Shown here piece by piece: positions 53,785 to 62,172 of a stretch of DNA of 64,000 nucleotides. Numbering within the stretch: the stretch's first letter is position 1; the number at the start of each line of letters is the position of its first letter. The notes under the pieces are model-generated. The model was given only the letters and a program-made list of their open reading frames with translations. It was not told the origin of the DNA and made no database searches. The position numbers were made by a program, and so were the translations under genes. This DNA is from Acetobacteraceae bacterium (GTDB lineage: Bacteria > Pseudomonadota > Alphaproteobacteria > Acetobacterales > Acetobacteraceae), in the NCBI GenBank assembly GCA_004843345.1, contig CP039460.1:1597001-1661000 (forward strand), read 5' to 3'.

Positions 53785-55008
53785 ATGGTTTCAGGTTCAA
53801 TTTTTTCAAGTGCCATTTCAGAGATTGGTTCAGCCAAGGAAATAAATGAAATAAATGAAGGAGAAAAAATCACCATTCTATCTTTGGATTTGATTGACCC
53901 AGATCCAGGACAGCCACGAAAAGAATTTGATGAAGAAAAGATGGAAGAGTTGAAGGCTTCAATAGCAAAAGATGGCGTATTGCAGCCTATTACGGTTCGT
54001 GGCGGAGAAGCTGGGAATTTTTCAGAAAAAGGCCGTTTCGTTATTGTTTTGGGTGAGCGTCGTTATCGAGCTTGTCAGGCTCTAGGATTAGAAACAGTCC
54101 CTGTGATTATAAAAAATGACTATGACTCTATGAAGAGTATTAGAAGAGTTCAATGGGCTGAAAATATTATGAGAGAAGATCTATCGGAGGAGGATTCTGC
54201 TGATGTTATTATAAGAATGCTCTCAGATGGTTTATCTCAATCAGAGATCTCTGAAGATCGAGGCATTAGCCAAGCAAGAATTTCGCATCTTAACTCTATG
54301 CGTAATAAACCCGCTTTTTTGGAAGAGGCTTGGAAGAAAGGCATTGTTGAAAGTGCATCAATCAATGCTGAAATTAAGCGCGTTTGGAAAAAGAATAAAG
54401 AAGCCGTTGAGGATTGGGTTAATGCTCAGGATGAAAAGATTTCTCTCGCTCGCATTCGTTCGTTTGAAAAACTTCTAAAAGAAAAAGAAGAATTGAAAAA
54501 AAATTCTGAAATAGGCTCAAACATTTCTCAAAAGAAAAAAAACGTAGCAGTTGAAAACGAAAGAGTTTCTGTTTCAGAAGTGCCAAAAGAGAAAAATTCT
54601 TCTTTAAGCGATGATCCTGTGTCTTCTAGAAAATGGAACGAAGCAGAGGAAGAGAGAGAAGTAGGTTCTTTGTCTCCCTCTAATCCTTTTGTCCCAGAAG
54701 AATCTTCTTCTTATAAAATAAAACAAGAGCCTGTTCCTAAAAGTGCTGAAGCTAATAAAGAACTGCACGAAGGTAATCCTGCATTGAGAGTGCCTGTTAG
54801 TCCAGTAGAGATGATTTCCGGAAATGTGCAGCAGCGTATTGTGAGGCCAAAGCTTGTTGTTGAGTTTTATGGTAAAAGAGCGATTTTGCTTTTACATAAA
54901 AAACCGAGCAATGAAGATAAGGTTTGGATTAAATACCATCAAGATGGTGATGAAGCAGAAGTTGATTCTGAGCAGCTCAAAATTAAAGGACTTTTTGAAG
55001 GAGAATAA
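53785..55008 (+). CDS. parB: ParB partition protein
   Basis: 407 aa. DPDPGQPRKEFDEEKMEEL and VLGERRYRACQALGLETVPV are the ParB N-terminal domain (CTPase box GERRYRA); QSEISEDRGISQARISHL is its helix-turn-helix. Residues 230-340 are a Lys/Glu/Ser-rich linker, then a C-terminal domain. Longer than most plasmid ParBs. Binds parS; a strong palindrome follows the gene. Confidence 0.94.
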   Translation: MVSGSIFSSAISEIGSAKEINEINEGEKITILSLDLIDPDPGQPRKEFDEEKMEELKASIAKDGVLQPITVRGGEAGNFSEKGRFVIVLGERRYRACQALGLETVPVIIKNDYDSMKSIRRVQWAENIMREDLSEEDSADVIIRMLSDGLSQSEISEDRGISQARISHLNSMRNKPAFLEEAWKKGIVESASINAEIKRVWKKNKEAVEDWVNAQDEKISLARIRSFEKLLKEKEELKKNSEIGSNISQKKKNVAVENERVSVSEVPKEKNSSLSDDPVSSRKWNEAEEEREVGSLSPSNPFVPEESSSYKIKQEPVPKSAEANKELHEGNPALRVPVSPVEMISGNVQQRIVRPKLVVEFYGKRAILLLHKKPSNEDKVWIKYHQDGDEAEVDSEQLKIKGLFEGE

Positions 55009-55052
55009 AACCACCTCCACCATTTTTAGTGCACGAATGAGTATGTGAGAAT

Positions 55053-55077
55053 AAAAATATCAGTGACTGATATTTTT
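55053..55077. promoter_or_regulatory. Candidate parS: 25-bp perfect palindrome after parB
   Basis: A 12-1-12 perfect palindrome centred on base 55065 (core ATATCAGTGACTGATAT). It shares its core with the palindrome before parA, so the pair brackets the operon. Confidence 0.6.
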
Positions 55078-55085
55078 AGAGAAAT

Positions 55086-55114
55086 AAAAAGGGAGCTTTA
55101 AGCTCCCTTTTTTT
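55086..55114. terminator. Bidirectional terminator between parB and traM
   Basis: AAAAAGGGAGCTT / AAGCTCCCTTTTTTT with flanking A- and T-runs. Confidence 0.9.
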
Positions 55115-55120
55115 GCATCC

Positions 55121-55630
55121 TTAATGGTGTAATAAACGATAGCATAAGTAGAAAATGCAGCCTGAATTGAGGAGCGTAAAGAGCAGCAGAAAAGGCATAA
55201 TATCTGATAAAGAGAAGCCTAAGCATGTCCAATCTTTATTGGATTGTAGGTTTTGGAGTTGTTCATATTTGCTGCTAATTGTCGCTTCTATTTGTTTAGA
55301 TAATGTTTCAAGACGCTCGGTAGCTTGATCCATTTGCGCTTTGTGAAGCTTGTCTTCTGCCCGAAGCATTTTTGTAGCGACTTCTTTGGTTGTCCTGGTA
55401 CTGTCTGTCTCCCATTTTGCAAGAAACTCTTGATAGAGTTGTTTTTCTTGATCGTGGAAGGCATTTAAACTGTTCGCTAGGTTACTTGTTGCTTGTTCAT
55501 GAGAAAACTCAAGCATTGTAAAAACGACAGCTATCGGATCATCATTGGGGAGTTTGATGCCATGGTCTTGGGCAATGAGCGTTTTTAGTTTTTGAAAATT
55601 ATTTTCAAGATGCGCTTCAGTGCTGTTCAT
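55121..55630 (-). CDS. traM: TraM-like coiled-coil protein with C-terminal anchor
   Basis: 169 aa. Long coiled coil through residue 130 (LNAFHDQEKQLYQEFLAKWE, DKLHKAQMDQATERLETL) and a C-terminal helix LSDIMPFLLLFTLLNSGCIFYLCYRLL. Last of the minus-strand tra set; ATGA overlap with the TraL-like gene. IncP TraM has this size and position; the sequence is otherwise not diagnostic. Shares the operon with traL and traK-type genes. Confidence 0.5.
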   Translation of the reverse strand: MNSTEAHLENNFQKLKTLIAQDHGIKLPNDDPIAVVFTMLEFSHEQATSNLANSLNAFHDQEKQLYQEFLAKWETDSTRTTKEVATKMLRAEDKLHKAQMDQATERLETLSKQIEATISSKYEQLQNLQSNKDWTCLGFSLSDIMPFLLLFTLLNSGCIFYLCYRLLHH

Positions 55631-56397
55631 AAAAATTGACTTCCAATGGGATCAATTTGTGTGAAAATTTTCTTTTTAATATTTTTAGCACGTTGTGCTG
55701 TAAATATATCAAAACCCTCTTTTTCGCCTTCCTTCCAAAGCGTATTTACTTCCGAGAAAGTTAGATGAGCATTCATAATTTTTTCAATAGTATAGGCAGA
55801 TAAGGTATCCCATGTTGGTAGTTTAATAATTCCAAGGATTTTATCTTTGTTTTCTGAATAAAGAGTTGTGTCCTCAAAACCCATTCCATTGCTTTCAATT
55901 TTTCCGAAATAAGGATTTTCCCAGACAACGAGTTTACAGTTTTCAAGAAAAGTTTTTAGGAGATGTTCTAAACCTTGAAAAGTGTCAATCATACCAGCGC
56001 CACCTGTTAAAATTGTATGCACGAACACCTCATTGCCAGCTTCATGAAAAACAGAAAAGGCCTCGGAATTTGCAAGAAAATTGTTAATAGGTAGAAAAGA
56101 GGTGGCACCATTATCAACAATAATTTGAAGATTATTTGCCTTGGCTGTTTCCATTGTTTTTAAAATATCCAGAGCAAGCTTCTGGATAAGAAAATCATCA
56201 ATGACATTATGTTCATTTGTGATTTTTTCATGGCGAACAGAGAGTTTTTTAAAATATTGAAAAGTTGAATTTACAGGATCTGTATCTAGGCACGTGATTG
56301 GGATATTCGCTTCTAAAAGATATTGTGCCAGCATTGTTGAGATAAATGATTTTCCAACACCGCCTTTTCCTTGAAGAATAAAATGAATGGCTTTCAT
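55627..56397 (-). CDS. traL: TraL-like P-loop ATPase of the IncP transfer region
   Basis: 256 aa. LQGKGGVGKSFISTMLAQYLL is a deviant Walker A, with CLDTDPVNSTF as Walker A'. It is a MinD/ParA-superfamily protein, distinct from parA at 53042, and lies exactly where IncP traL does (traK-traL-traM). IncP TraL is a presumed ATPase, not essential for transfer. Overlaps traM by ATGA. Confidence 0.8.
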   Translation of the reverse strand: MKAIHFILQGKGGVGKSFISTMLAQYLLEANIPITCLDTDPVNSTFQYFKKLSVRHEKITNEHNVIDDFLIQKLALDILKTMETAKANNLQIIVDNGATSFLPINNFLANSEAFSVFHEAGNEVFVHTILTGGAGMIDTFQGLEHLLKTFLENCKLVVWENPYFGKIESNGMGFEDTTLYSENKDKILGIIKLPTWDTLSAYTIEKIMNAHLTFSEVNTLWKEGEKEGFDIFTAQRAKNIKKKIFTQIDPIGSQFL

Positions 56398-56413
56398 AAT
56401 TTAAAGTCTCTTT

Positions 56414-56932
56414 TCATAATTTTTGGACGATATTTGTAAACGGGGTTCCTTCATTCTTGTAAGAAGGATTGTTAAAGTATTTTTTTGGAATATCCTCTGC
56501 ATTTGGATTGTAAGTAGAGCTTTGTGGAATCTCTTTAGATTTTAGCTCTCTTTGAGGAGAAGAAACTTCTGGTTTTTCTTGAGGCGTTTTTTCTTGTGAG
56601 AGAGGGGACTGAATTTCTTGTTCTCTAAATTCTTCCGAAAAATATTTTTGAAGTCCGTGTTTTCGGACATGACGACAGAAGGTTAAAAAAACATAATCAA
56701 TTTTTCCTACTCGTTTAAGATATTTCCAAACTCGTGTTCTGGAATATCCTTTTTTGGCAAGTTCAATAATTAAGTTCTTAGAAAGAAGAAATCTTACACG
56801 AGAAATGTCAGAAGGTATTTTTTTATTATTCTTAAGGTTGGTATGTTCAGGGATTTCCTCGGTTTTTAGCCATTCTTCAAATTCCTTCATTTCTTGCTCA
56901 AGTTTTGATTTTTGTTGCGTTGGATTAGACAT
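56414..56932 (-). CDS. traK: TraK-like oriT-binding protein
   Basis: 172 aa from ATG 56932, in an 8-base overlap with the stop of the neighbour at 56925-57236; the longer frame to 57028 is not supported. The LIIELAKKGYSRTRVWKYLKRVGKIDYVFLTF stretch carries the IncP TraK pattern (G-Y, I/V-W, G-x-I-x-Y, TF). IncP TraK wraps the oriT DNA. It has an extra Pro/Glu/Ser-rich C-terminal tail. Confidence 0.75.
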   Translation of the reverse strand: MSNPTQQKSKLEQEMKEFEEWLKTEEIPEHTNLKNNKKIPSDISRVRFLLSKNLIIELAKKGYSRTRVWKYLKRVGKIDYVFLTFCRHVRKHGLQKYFSEEFREQEIQSPLSQEKTPQEKPEVSSPQRELKSKEIPQSSTYNPNAEDIPKKYFNNPSYKNEGTPFTNIVQKL

Positions 56933-57236
56933 TGTGTGAGCCAGCTTCATGATAAAACAATTCAGGCAAAAGACTTTTTGAATGTTTGAAAAAAGTTGAG
57001 TATGTGCAGAGAATTTTTTTCTCTTCAAAAAGGTATTGCCAAATTGTGTGCGTAGAAGAGGAACGTTTTGATAGAAGAAGGATTAGTTCTTTATTTTGGA
57101 GAATTTGGCACTTGTTTAACCATGCAGGTGTGCCTTTGCTTTTTGAAAATTTTTTGATTTGTTGGGGAATGAAGACTTCTGCAAATTTTTGGAGCTCCTG
57201 TTGGAGATCACTATTAACATTTTGTATGTCTGACAT
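56925..57236 (-). CDS. Second TraK-like protein (paralogue)
   Basis: 103 aa from ATG 57236. Its core (ELILLLSKRSSSTHTIWQYL, TYSTFFKHSKSLL) repeats the TraK pattern of the neighbouring 172-aa protein. Two TraK-type genes in tandem, coupled by overlap, directly beside oriT. It may have arisen by duplication with sub-specialised DNA recognition. Lacks the long tail. Confidence 0.65.
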   Translation of the reverse strand: MSDIQNVNSDLQQELQKFAEVFIPQQIKKFSKSKGTPAWLNKCQILQNKELILLLSKRSSSTHTIWQYLFEEKKILCTYSTFFKHSKSLLPELFYHEAGSHNV

Positions 57237-57546
57237 TGAGCGAAACTTTCAATTTTTATAGCAAATCATCCCTTTTATTTATTTTATAAAATAAGAATTA
57301 ACATTTTAAAAGCTGAAAATTTCATTTATAAAATAATATTAGAACTCGTTTTAAATCAAGATTTTCAATAAGTTTCAGAAGATTACATTTAGGAACACTA
57401 AAAGTCGGGGCAGGATAGGTGAAGTGACCCCACGCTTAAAAGCTAGGGACTTCACACATTGCTTATTCGCCTTTGGCTCAACGAATATCCTGATCTCCGA
57501 TGGAAACGGCTACCGCCGCGAGTGTCTATTTTTTGAAAGAAAGTTA
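57237..57546. other. oriT: oriT region of IncP (RP4) type
   Basis: The left part (57240-57400) is AT-rich with A-tracts and a 16-bp palindrome at 57279-57294, fitting a curved protein-binding region. The nic site is read on the minus strand as TTCACCTATCCTG^CCCC, with the cut between 57411 and 57410; it matches the RP4/RK2 nic sequence. An imperfect inverted repeat GTGAAGT...ACTTCAC (57419-57455) corresponds to the RP4 TraJ-binding repeat. The following TTATTCGCC...CTCAACG and GGCTACCGCCG also recall RP4 leader DNA. High-confidence call of oriT. Confidence 0.9.
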
Positions 57547-57936
57547 ATGAAGGTTTCGGATCAAACAACGACAAAGAGCAATCTTCAATCTCGAAGAAAC
57601 TTTCCTCGCTTGAAAGTTTCTTGTTCTCCAGAGGAAAAAATAGAGATTGAAGCAAACGCTAAAAAAGCAAATCTGTCTGTATCTTCGTATTTACGTTTTT
57701 TGGGGCTTAATTACCGTATCGTTGCGCCAGTTGATTTGGAGAGAGTGGATGATCTCCTTCGTATCAATGGAGACCTTGGTCGGCTTGGAGGCCTTTTGAA
57801 ATTATGGCTGACGAAAGATGGGGTGCGGAAAAAATTTGGTTCGGATTATATTTCCGCTTTGTTGGTTAAAATTGAAGAAACGCAAGGTGATATGCTTCTT
57901 CTTTTAAAAGATATTCGTAGGAAACACAGTAAGTAG
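57547..57936 (+). CDS. traJ: TraJ, oriT-recognition protein of the relaxosome
   Basis: 129 aa from ATG 57547; the longer frame beginning 57424 runs through oriT DNA. The blocks KIEIEANAKKANLSVSSYLR and RINGDLGRLGGLLKLWLT are the IncP TraJ signature (ribbon-helix-helix-like N terminus, NGDLGRLGGLLKLWL). TraJ binds the inverted repeat beside nic and recruits TraI. Immediately follows oriT on the plus strand as in RP4. Confidence 0.92.
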   Translation: MKVSDQTTTKSNLQSRRNFPRLKVSCSPEEKIEIEANAKKANLSVSSYLRFLGLNYRIVAPVDLERVDDLLRINGDLGRLGGLLKLWLTKDGVRKKFGSDYISALLVKIEETQGDMLLLLKDIRRKHSK

Positions 57937-57951
57937 GGAAAAGAAGTTAAA

Positions 57952-58299
57952 ATGAAGCATCCATTTTTAAAGTCCAGTACTTTTAGTCTTTTGTTTTTGG
58001 CAATGGATCAGAGTGCTTTTGCGTCTGATACTTCATTCACTGCTGGAGTGAATGAAGCGTGCCATGAAGAGCTGAGATTTCATCAGGCAATCTTTGGGAT
58101 AGATAACTCGCTCTTAGTTGGCTTTTCAATCGTTTCGTTTCTTGTTTTCTGCCTGATTTATTACGCTTGTCTTGTTTCTAATGCGAGGGGGATCAAGCGA
58201 CCGCTTATCGAAAAAGGAAGTTATTTTGGAGCTGCTTTGAGTTTGTGTCTGATACTCACTTTTTTAACTAACATCTTTCTTTCAAATAGTAGGTTTTAA
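57952..58299 (+). CDS. Small membrane protein of the tra region, unknown
   Basis: 115 aa with a signal-like N terminus (FSLLFLAMDQSAFASD) and two membrane helices (LLVGFSIVSFLVFCLIYYACL and ALSLCLILTFLTNIF). It lies 15 bases after traJ, where RP4 has no such gene. One of three consecutive membrane proteins between traJ and traI. No family recognised. Confidence 0.6.
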   Translation: MKHPFLKSSTFSLLFLAMDQSAFASDTSFTAGVNEACHEELRFHQAIFGIDNSLLVGFSIVSFLVFCLIYYACLVSNARGIKRPLIEKGSYFGAALSLCLILTFLTNIFLSNSRF

Positions 58300-58300
58300 A

Positions 58301-58768
58301 ATGTCTCTCTCAATACACACAACTAATGATTTAATTGAACAACAAATGAATGCAGGTATTCAGCATATTTGCGGCACTGAGCCTGTATTTAATTTAGTTT
58401 CACATTCTTCTCATGTTCATCTCGGAGTAGGCTGTGCCATCGTTTTTTTCATCAGTTTTATCTTAGCTTTGGTACTTTTTATGCAGCTGGGCAATTTATC
58501 CGATTTTGGATACTGCCTTTTACTTATCGCGGCAATCGGTTGTTTCGGTTCGCTAGATTATTGTCTGGGGTTTTCAGATGAGATTGTTGTTTCTGATTCT
58601 GAGTATAATCAAAAGTTCAAAACTTATAATGAGCAGAAAGAGCTTTATGACAAAGGAATTAAAGCTTGTTCTCAAAAAGTTAAGGAAAAATGGAATGTTA
58701 ATAAATCAGGGGAAGAAAATATTAAGAAGATCAAAAGCGAGGTAAATCTGACTGGAGATCTGAGATGA
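58301..58768 (+). CDS. Membrane protein of the tra region, unknown
   Basis: 155 aa, one base after the previous stop. Two or three hydrophobic segments (VGCAIVFFISFILALVLFMQ and FGYCLLLIAAIGCFGSLDYCLG), then a charged, lysine-rich cytoplasmic tail. No family recognised. Its TGA overlaps an 11-codon ORF at 58765-58800. Confidence 0.6.
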   Translation: MSLSIHTTNDLIEQQMNAGIQHICGTEPVFNLVSHSSHVHLGVGCAIVFFISFILALVLFMQLGNLSDFGYCLLLIAAIGCFGSLDYCLGFSDEIVVSDSEYNQKFKTYNEQKELYDKGIKACSQKVKEKWNVNKSGEENIKKIKSEVNLTGDLR

Positions 58769-58800
58769 GTAGCTTAATAATTTCACAAAAGAAAGACTAA
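58765..58800 (+). CDS. Possible 11-codon coupling ORF
   Basis: ATG overlaps the preceding stop (ATGA) and its TAA shares a base with the next ATG (TAATG), so an 11-residue peptide would bridge two genes. This could be a reinitiation relay or chance. Confidence 0.2.
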   Translation: MSSLIISQKKD

Positions 58801-59081
58801 TGCTTTCTTTTAAAAGCCTTTTCTCTGGGGCTTGTATTGCTCTTATTCAATTTCTTCTTTTTGTTGGTTTTTGTCTGATTGTATTTCAGATTTTCCCAAA
58901 TTTTGAGGTCTTTGTTCTCAAGCATTCCCCCTTATTCGGGGGTGTTTATGATTCAGTCTGCGTGGATTTTATTCTTATTTGTTTTTTCGTAAGAGCCATC
59001 ATAAAAAGATGGAAAAAGCAAAGATTTCAAGGAAAAATTCAAAAATTTGATGCAAAGTTTTTTAAAGTGAAAAAAGACTAA
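58800..59081 (+). CDS. Small two-helix membrane protein of the tra region
   Basis: 93 aa with two hydrophobic helices (CIALIQFLLFVGFCLIVFQIF; DFILICFFVRAIIK) and a Lys-rich C-terminal tail. Its stop overlaps the traI ATG (TAATG), so it is translationally coupled to the relaxase. Function unknown. Confidence 0.6.
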   Translation: MLSFKSLFSGACIALIQFLLFVGFCLIVFQIFPNFEVFVLKHSPLFGGVYDSVCVDFILICFFVRAIIKRWKKQRFQGKIQKFDAKFFKVKKD

Positions 59082-62000
59082 TGCTTGCTAAACGCATTTC
59101 AATGAAAAAGATTGCAAAGAGCAGCTTTTCTGGACTTGTTGATTATATTTCAAATGATAAGGCTAATGCGCAACGGATTGAGAGTATAAATCTTACAAAT
59201 TTCCCATCACTGGAACATTATGAAGATAAACAAGAGGCCGCTCTTGCTGCTGGGATTAAAGGGGATCTTGTTCAAACAAAAAACAAGCGATCAAAAGATG
59301 ATAAAACTTATCATCTTCTTGTGAGTTTTAGAGCAGGTGAGCATCCATCTCCTCAAGTTTTAAAAGAGATTGAGCAAGCTTATGCGGATGCTTTGGGATT
59401 TAGTGAGCATCAAAGAGTTTCAGCCGTTCATACAGATACGGATAACCTGCATATCCATATTGCTTTTAATAAAATTCACCCTAAAAATTTTACCATTAAA
59501 ACACCGCATAATGATAACTGGACGCTCGATCAAGTTCGGGAGAGTTTAGAAGAGAAATATGGATTACAGCGCGATAACCATATTAAAGATAAACAACGAA
59601 CAAAAACACAAAGTCAGAGTAAAGCAGCCGATATGGAGGCGCATTCAGGCCAGGAAAGTTTTTTAAGCTGGATGCAAAAAAATCTAAAAGACGAGCTTAA
59701 AAAAACAGAAGATTGGCAAAGCTTTCATAAGCTTTTAGGGGAGCATAGTGTCGAGCTTAAAATGCGCGCAAATGGTTTGATTTTTGAATCTGAAGCCGGT
59801 GTGAGATTAAAGGGGTCTTCTTTAGGAAGAGAGTTTTCTAAAGGGAATTTGGAAAAGAGATTGGGGGAATTCGTTCCATTAGAAGAAGACAAGCCCTCTC
59901 TTAATCCTGAAAGCAATTTCTCAAAGGCTGAGAATAAGCCTGAACCAGAGAAGAGTGCTAAGGCAACGCCAAAAAATACACAGAAAAAGACTTCTGAAAC
60001 GCCCAAGAAAACCTATCAAAAGCGTCCTTTACCTCTGAATTTAGATAAAGAGACCGCAGATCTTTTGAAAGCTTTTGAAGCAAGGAAAGAATGGATCAAA
60101 GCAGGCTATAATCTTTATGACGCAGATTATCTGAAAAAAAGAGAAGCACTTAAAGCAAAGAATACGTTGTTAAAAGAGGCCATCGACCAGAAACTCTCAG
60201 ATGAGTTCAAAAAAATTTACCAGACCTTTGACGAAAAGATGAAACAGGCAGGCCTACCGAAAGAAACATGGTCGCAATGGAAGGAGCGGCAAGTTAAAGC
60301 AGGTAATCAAGAAGTTTTGGAGGCTTTGGCAAAGAAGCAGACCAATAACATCTATGCAGATTATCAGAAAGAACGTCAGCAAGTCTTTGAAACAAGACAA
60401 AACATACAGGCAGAAAAGCAAGTTCAGATCGAAAAACAAAAAGAACGTAGTGCTGAGCTTCGGAAAGCTTTCTGGGATAGATCTTCTCTGGAATCAAAGC
60501 AACTGTTTGAAGGCTACAAAGAAGCTAAAGCAAAGATTGGGGATTTACGTCAGAAATATGGTGATTGGCTCCAGGAGGAGGCTCGGTCAGGTAACGAGCA
60601 AGCGAAGGCGTCTCTTTTGGCAGCAGAACGTTCTAAAATAGCTGAAAAACTCATGCCACGTTGGAAACAGCAATCCGACAAATTCAAGAAAGAAAAGGTA
60701 GAACTTCTTAAGGAACAGCAGGAACGGATTGATAAAGTTTTAGCAGAAACAAAGCTTACACGAGAAATCTATAAAAGGATGAAAGTGCATGAGAGTAAAA
60801 AGAAGGGTTTTGACTATCTGCATCAAAAGAAAACCCAACAGATCAAAGAGATTAAGACAGAAATAACAGGACGAATTGAAAATCTTGGTGATGGACGATT
60901 GTCTTGGGCAGATTGGCTCAAGAAAGAAGCTACAAAGGGGAATGAAGAAGCTCTGGAAGTGATGCGTGGCAGGCGCTCATCTTTGATTAAACGTGCAGAA
61001 CGTTATGCTAATGATCCTTCTATTCAATCGATGTCAGCTTCAGCACTTGCTGGGCGAAAGGATGTTGAAGTCACTAAAAGCGGAACGCTTCTTTTTAAGC
61101 TGGGACGAGAACAGATTAAAGATGATGGTAAAAACCTGACACTGAATGAAAAATCCAGTGATGAAGCACTTCTCTTTATTTTAACGGCCTCTGCAAAAAG
61201 AGGTGGCAATACGCTCAAATTAACAGGCACGAAAGCTTTTCAAAAACGCATGGTGAAGCTTGCAGCGCAAGAAGCGCTTGATGTTACTTTTTTAGATCCA
61301 AAATTGGAAAAACTTAGACAAAAAGAAACTGAAAAAAGGATAGAAAATGAACAAAGAAACGGAAAAGAGTCCAGAGGAGCTTCTAGCAGAAATGGAAACC
61401 GTTTTGGAGGAAGCAAATTCGGAGATAGCGCAAGAAGCTTTGCAGATCGAGTTTACCGATACACCTCTCGTTTCTTCCACGGAGGTGCAAACTTATCAAA
61501 GTGGGGTTTTGGAGAAAGTAGGCAAGCATCCCCTGAGGCCGAAAGTGACAATCGCATGCGAGACATGCCCTTCAGCGACATGGCAAGCCGTTCGCAATCC
61601 AGAGACACAAGAAGTGATGGATCTTCCATGTCAGTGCCTGTGGCTGAGGGAGACAGTTTGGAACAAAGAGATCGCCCAGAAGGGGAACAAGTACATTATG
61701 GAGTGCGACGGGAAGGCACAGTCAATCAGAATGCAGTCAGCGTTTTAGAACAGGTAAAAGAGAAGAAAGCGTTAGAAGGAGAGAACGAGACTTTCCTTAA
61801 AAAGTTCCGTCAGATGAGTCCCTCTGAGAAAGAGGCTTGGAAAGCCGTTAATGATTATATTAAGGAGCGTACGGATAAAAGAATAAGAGGTCTTGTTCAG
61901 GAAGCGTATGTGCCACTAGAGGATCAAGCTGTGGGCGCTTTTACCTATGAGGGAATACGGCATAAGAATAACCAAAGCCTGGTGCTTTTAAAGAACGAAG

Positions 62001-62170
62001 AGAAGAACAAAATCTTTGTGTTGGCGATTGATAAAAAAACGGAATATCGGCTCAAGCAGATTAAGTTAGGAAAGCAGATTGAAATTCAAAAAGGGAAGAG
62101 CGTGGTAACGCAGCCAGAAGTTAAGCCCTCTCAAACTTGTTCTAAAGGAAATAAAAACGAGGGGAGATAA
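59081..62170 (+). CDS. traI: IncP-type relaxase TraI (MOBP)
   Basis: 1029 aa. Cleaves and covalently binds oriT DNA. Tyr22 in GLVDYIS falls at the same position as the RP4 TraI catalytic Tyr22, and HTDTDNLHIHIAFNKIHP is motif III (His117, His124, His126). DKTYHLLVSFRAGEHPS and HQRVSAVHTDTDN match RP4. The middle is a long coiled-coil/charged stretch (residues 280-640), then an LPD7-type domain (KSGTLLFKLGREQIKDDGK, near residue 660-740) and a disordered Ser/Arg/Gly-rich segment that overlaps another ORF. Its stop is 2 bases from the end of the convergent vgrG. Confidence 0.95.
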   Translation: MLAKRISMKKIAKSSFSGLVDYISNDKANAQRIESINLTNFPSLEHYEDKQEAALAAGIKGDLVQTKNKRSKDDKTYHLLVSFRAGEHPSPQVLKEIEQAYADALGFSEHQRVSAVHTDTDNLHIHIAFNKIHPKNFTIKTPHNDNWTLDQVRESLEEKYGLQRDNHIKDKQRTKTQSQSKAADMEAHSGQESFLSWMQKNLKDELKKTEDWQSFHKLLGEHSVELKMRANGLIFESEAGVRLKGSSLGREFSKGNLEKRLGEFVPLEEDKPSLNPESNFSKAENKPEPEKSAKATPKNTQKKTSETPKKTYQKRPLPLNLDKETADLLKAFEARKEWIKAGYNLYDADYLKKREALKAKNTLLKEAIDQKLSDEFKKIYQTFDEKMKQAGLPKETWSQWKERQVKAGNQEVLEALAKKQTNNIYADYQKERQQVFETRQNIQAEKQVQIEKQKERSAELRKAFWDRSSLESKQLFEGYKEAKAKIGDLRQKYGDWLQEEARSGNEQAKASLLAAERSKIAEKLMPRWKQQSDKFKKEKVELLKEQQERIDKVLAETKLTREIYKRMKVHESKKKGFDYLHQKKTQQIKEIKTEITGRIENLGDGRLSWADWLKKEATKGNEEALEVMRGRRSSLIKRAERYANDPSIQSMSASALAGRKDVEVTKSGTLLFKLGREQIKDDGKNLTLNEKSSDEALLFILTASAKRGGNTLKLTGTKAFQKRMVKLAAQEALDVTFLDPKLEKLRQKETEKRIENEQRNGKESRGASSRNGNRFGGSKFGDSARSFADRVYRYTSRFFHGGANLSKWGFGESRQASPEAESDNRMRDMPFSDMASRSQSRDTRSDGSSMSVPVAEGDSLEQRDRPEGEQVHYGVRREGTVNQNAVSVLEQVKEKKALEGENETFLKKFRQMSPSEKEAWKAVNDYIKERTDKRIRGLVQEAYVPLEDQAVGAFTYEGIRHKNNQSLVLLKNEEKNKIFVLAIDKKTEYRLKQIKLGKQIEIQKGKSVVTQPEVKPSQTCSKGNKNEGR
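61347..61748 (+). CDS. traH: TraH-like protein encoded inside traI in another frame
   Basis: 133 aa in the +1-type frame within traI, from ATG 61347 preceded by AAAAAGGAT at 8 bases. The N-terminal EESLxE-type acidic helix (EKSPEELLAEMETVLEEANS) and a cysteine-bearing C-terminal part (ACETCPSATW and LPCQCLWLRETVWNKE) look like real protein. The overlapping traI segment is Ser/Arg/Gly-rich and unordered, as expected if the second frame sets the composition. RP4 traH overlaps traI in the same manner and stabilises TraI-TraJ-oriT. Homology by sequence is not proved. Confidence 0.55.
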   Translation: MNKETEKSPEELLAEMETVLEEANSEIAQEALQIEFTDTPLVSSTEVQTYQSGVLEKVGKHPLRPKVTIACETCPSATWQAVRNPETQEVMDLPCQCLWLRETVWNKEIAQKGNKYIMECDGKAQSIRMQSAF

Positions 62171-62172
62171 GA

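Noticed and set aside
57424-57546. N-terminal extension of traJ through oriT
   Set aside because: The bases are the RP4-like oriT leader and inverted repeat; TraJ homology begins at the ATG at 57547.
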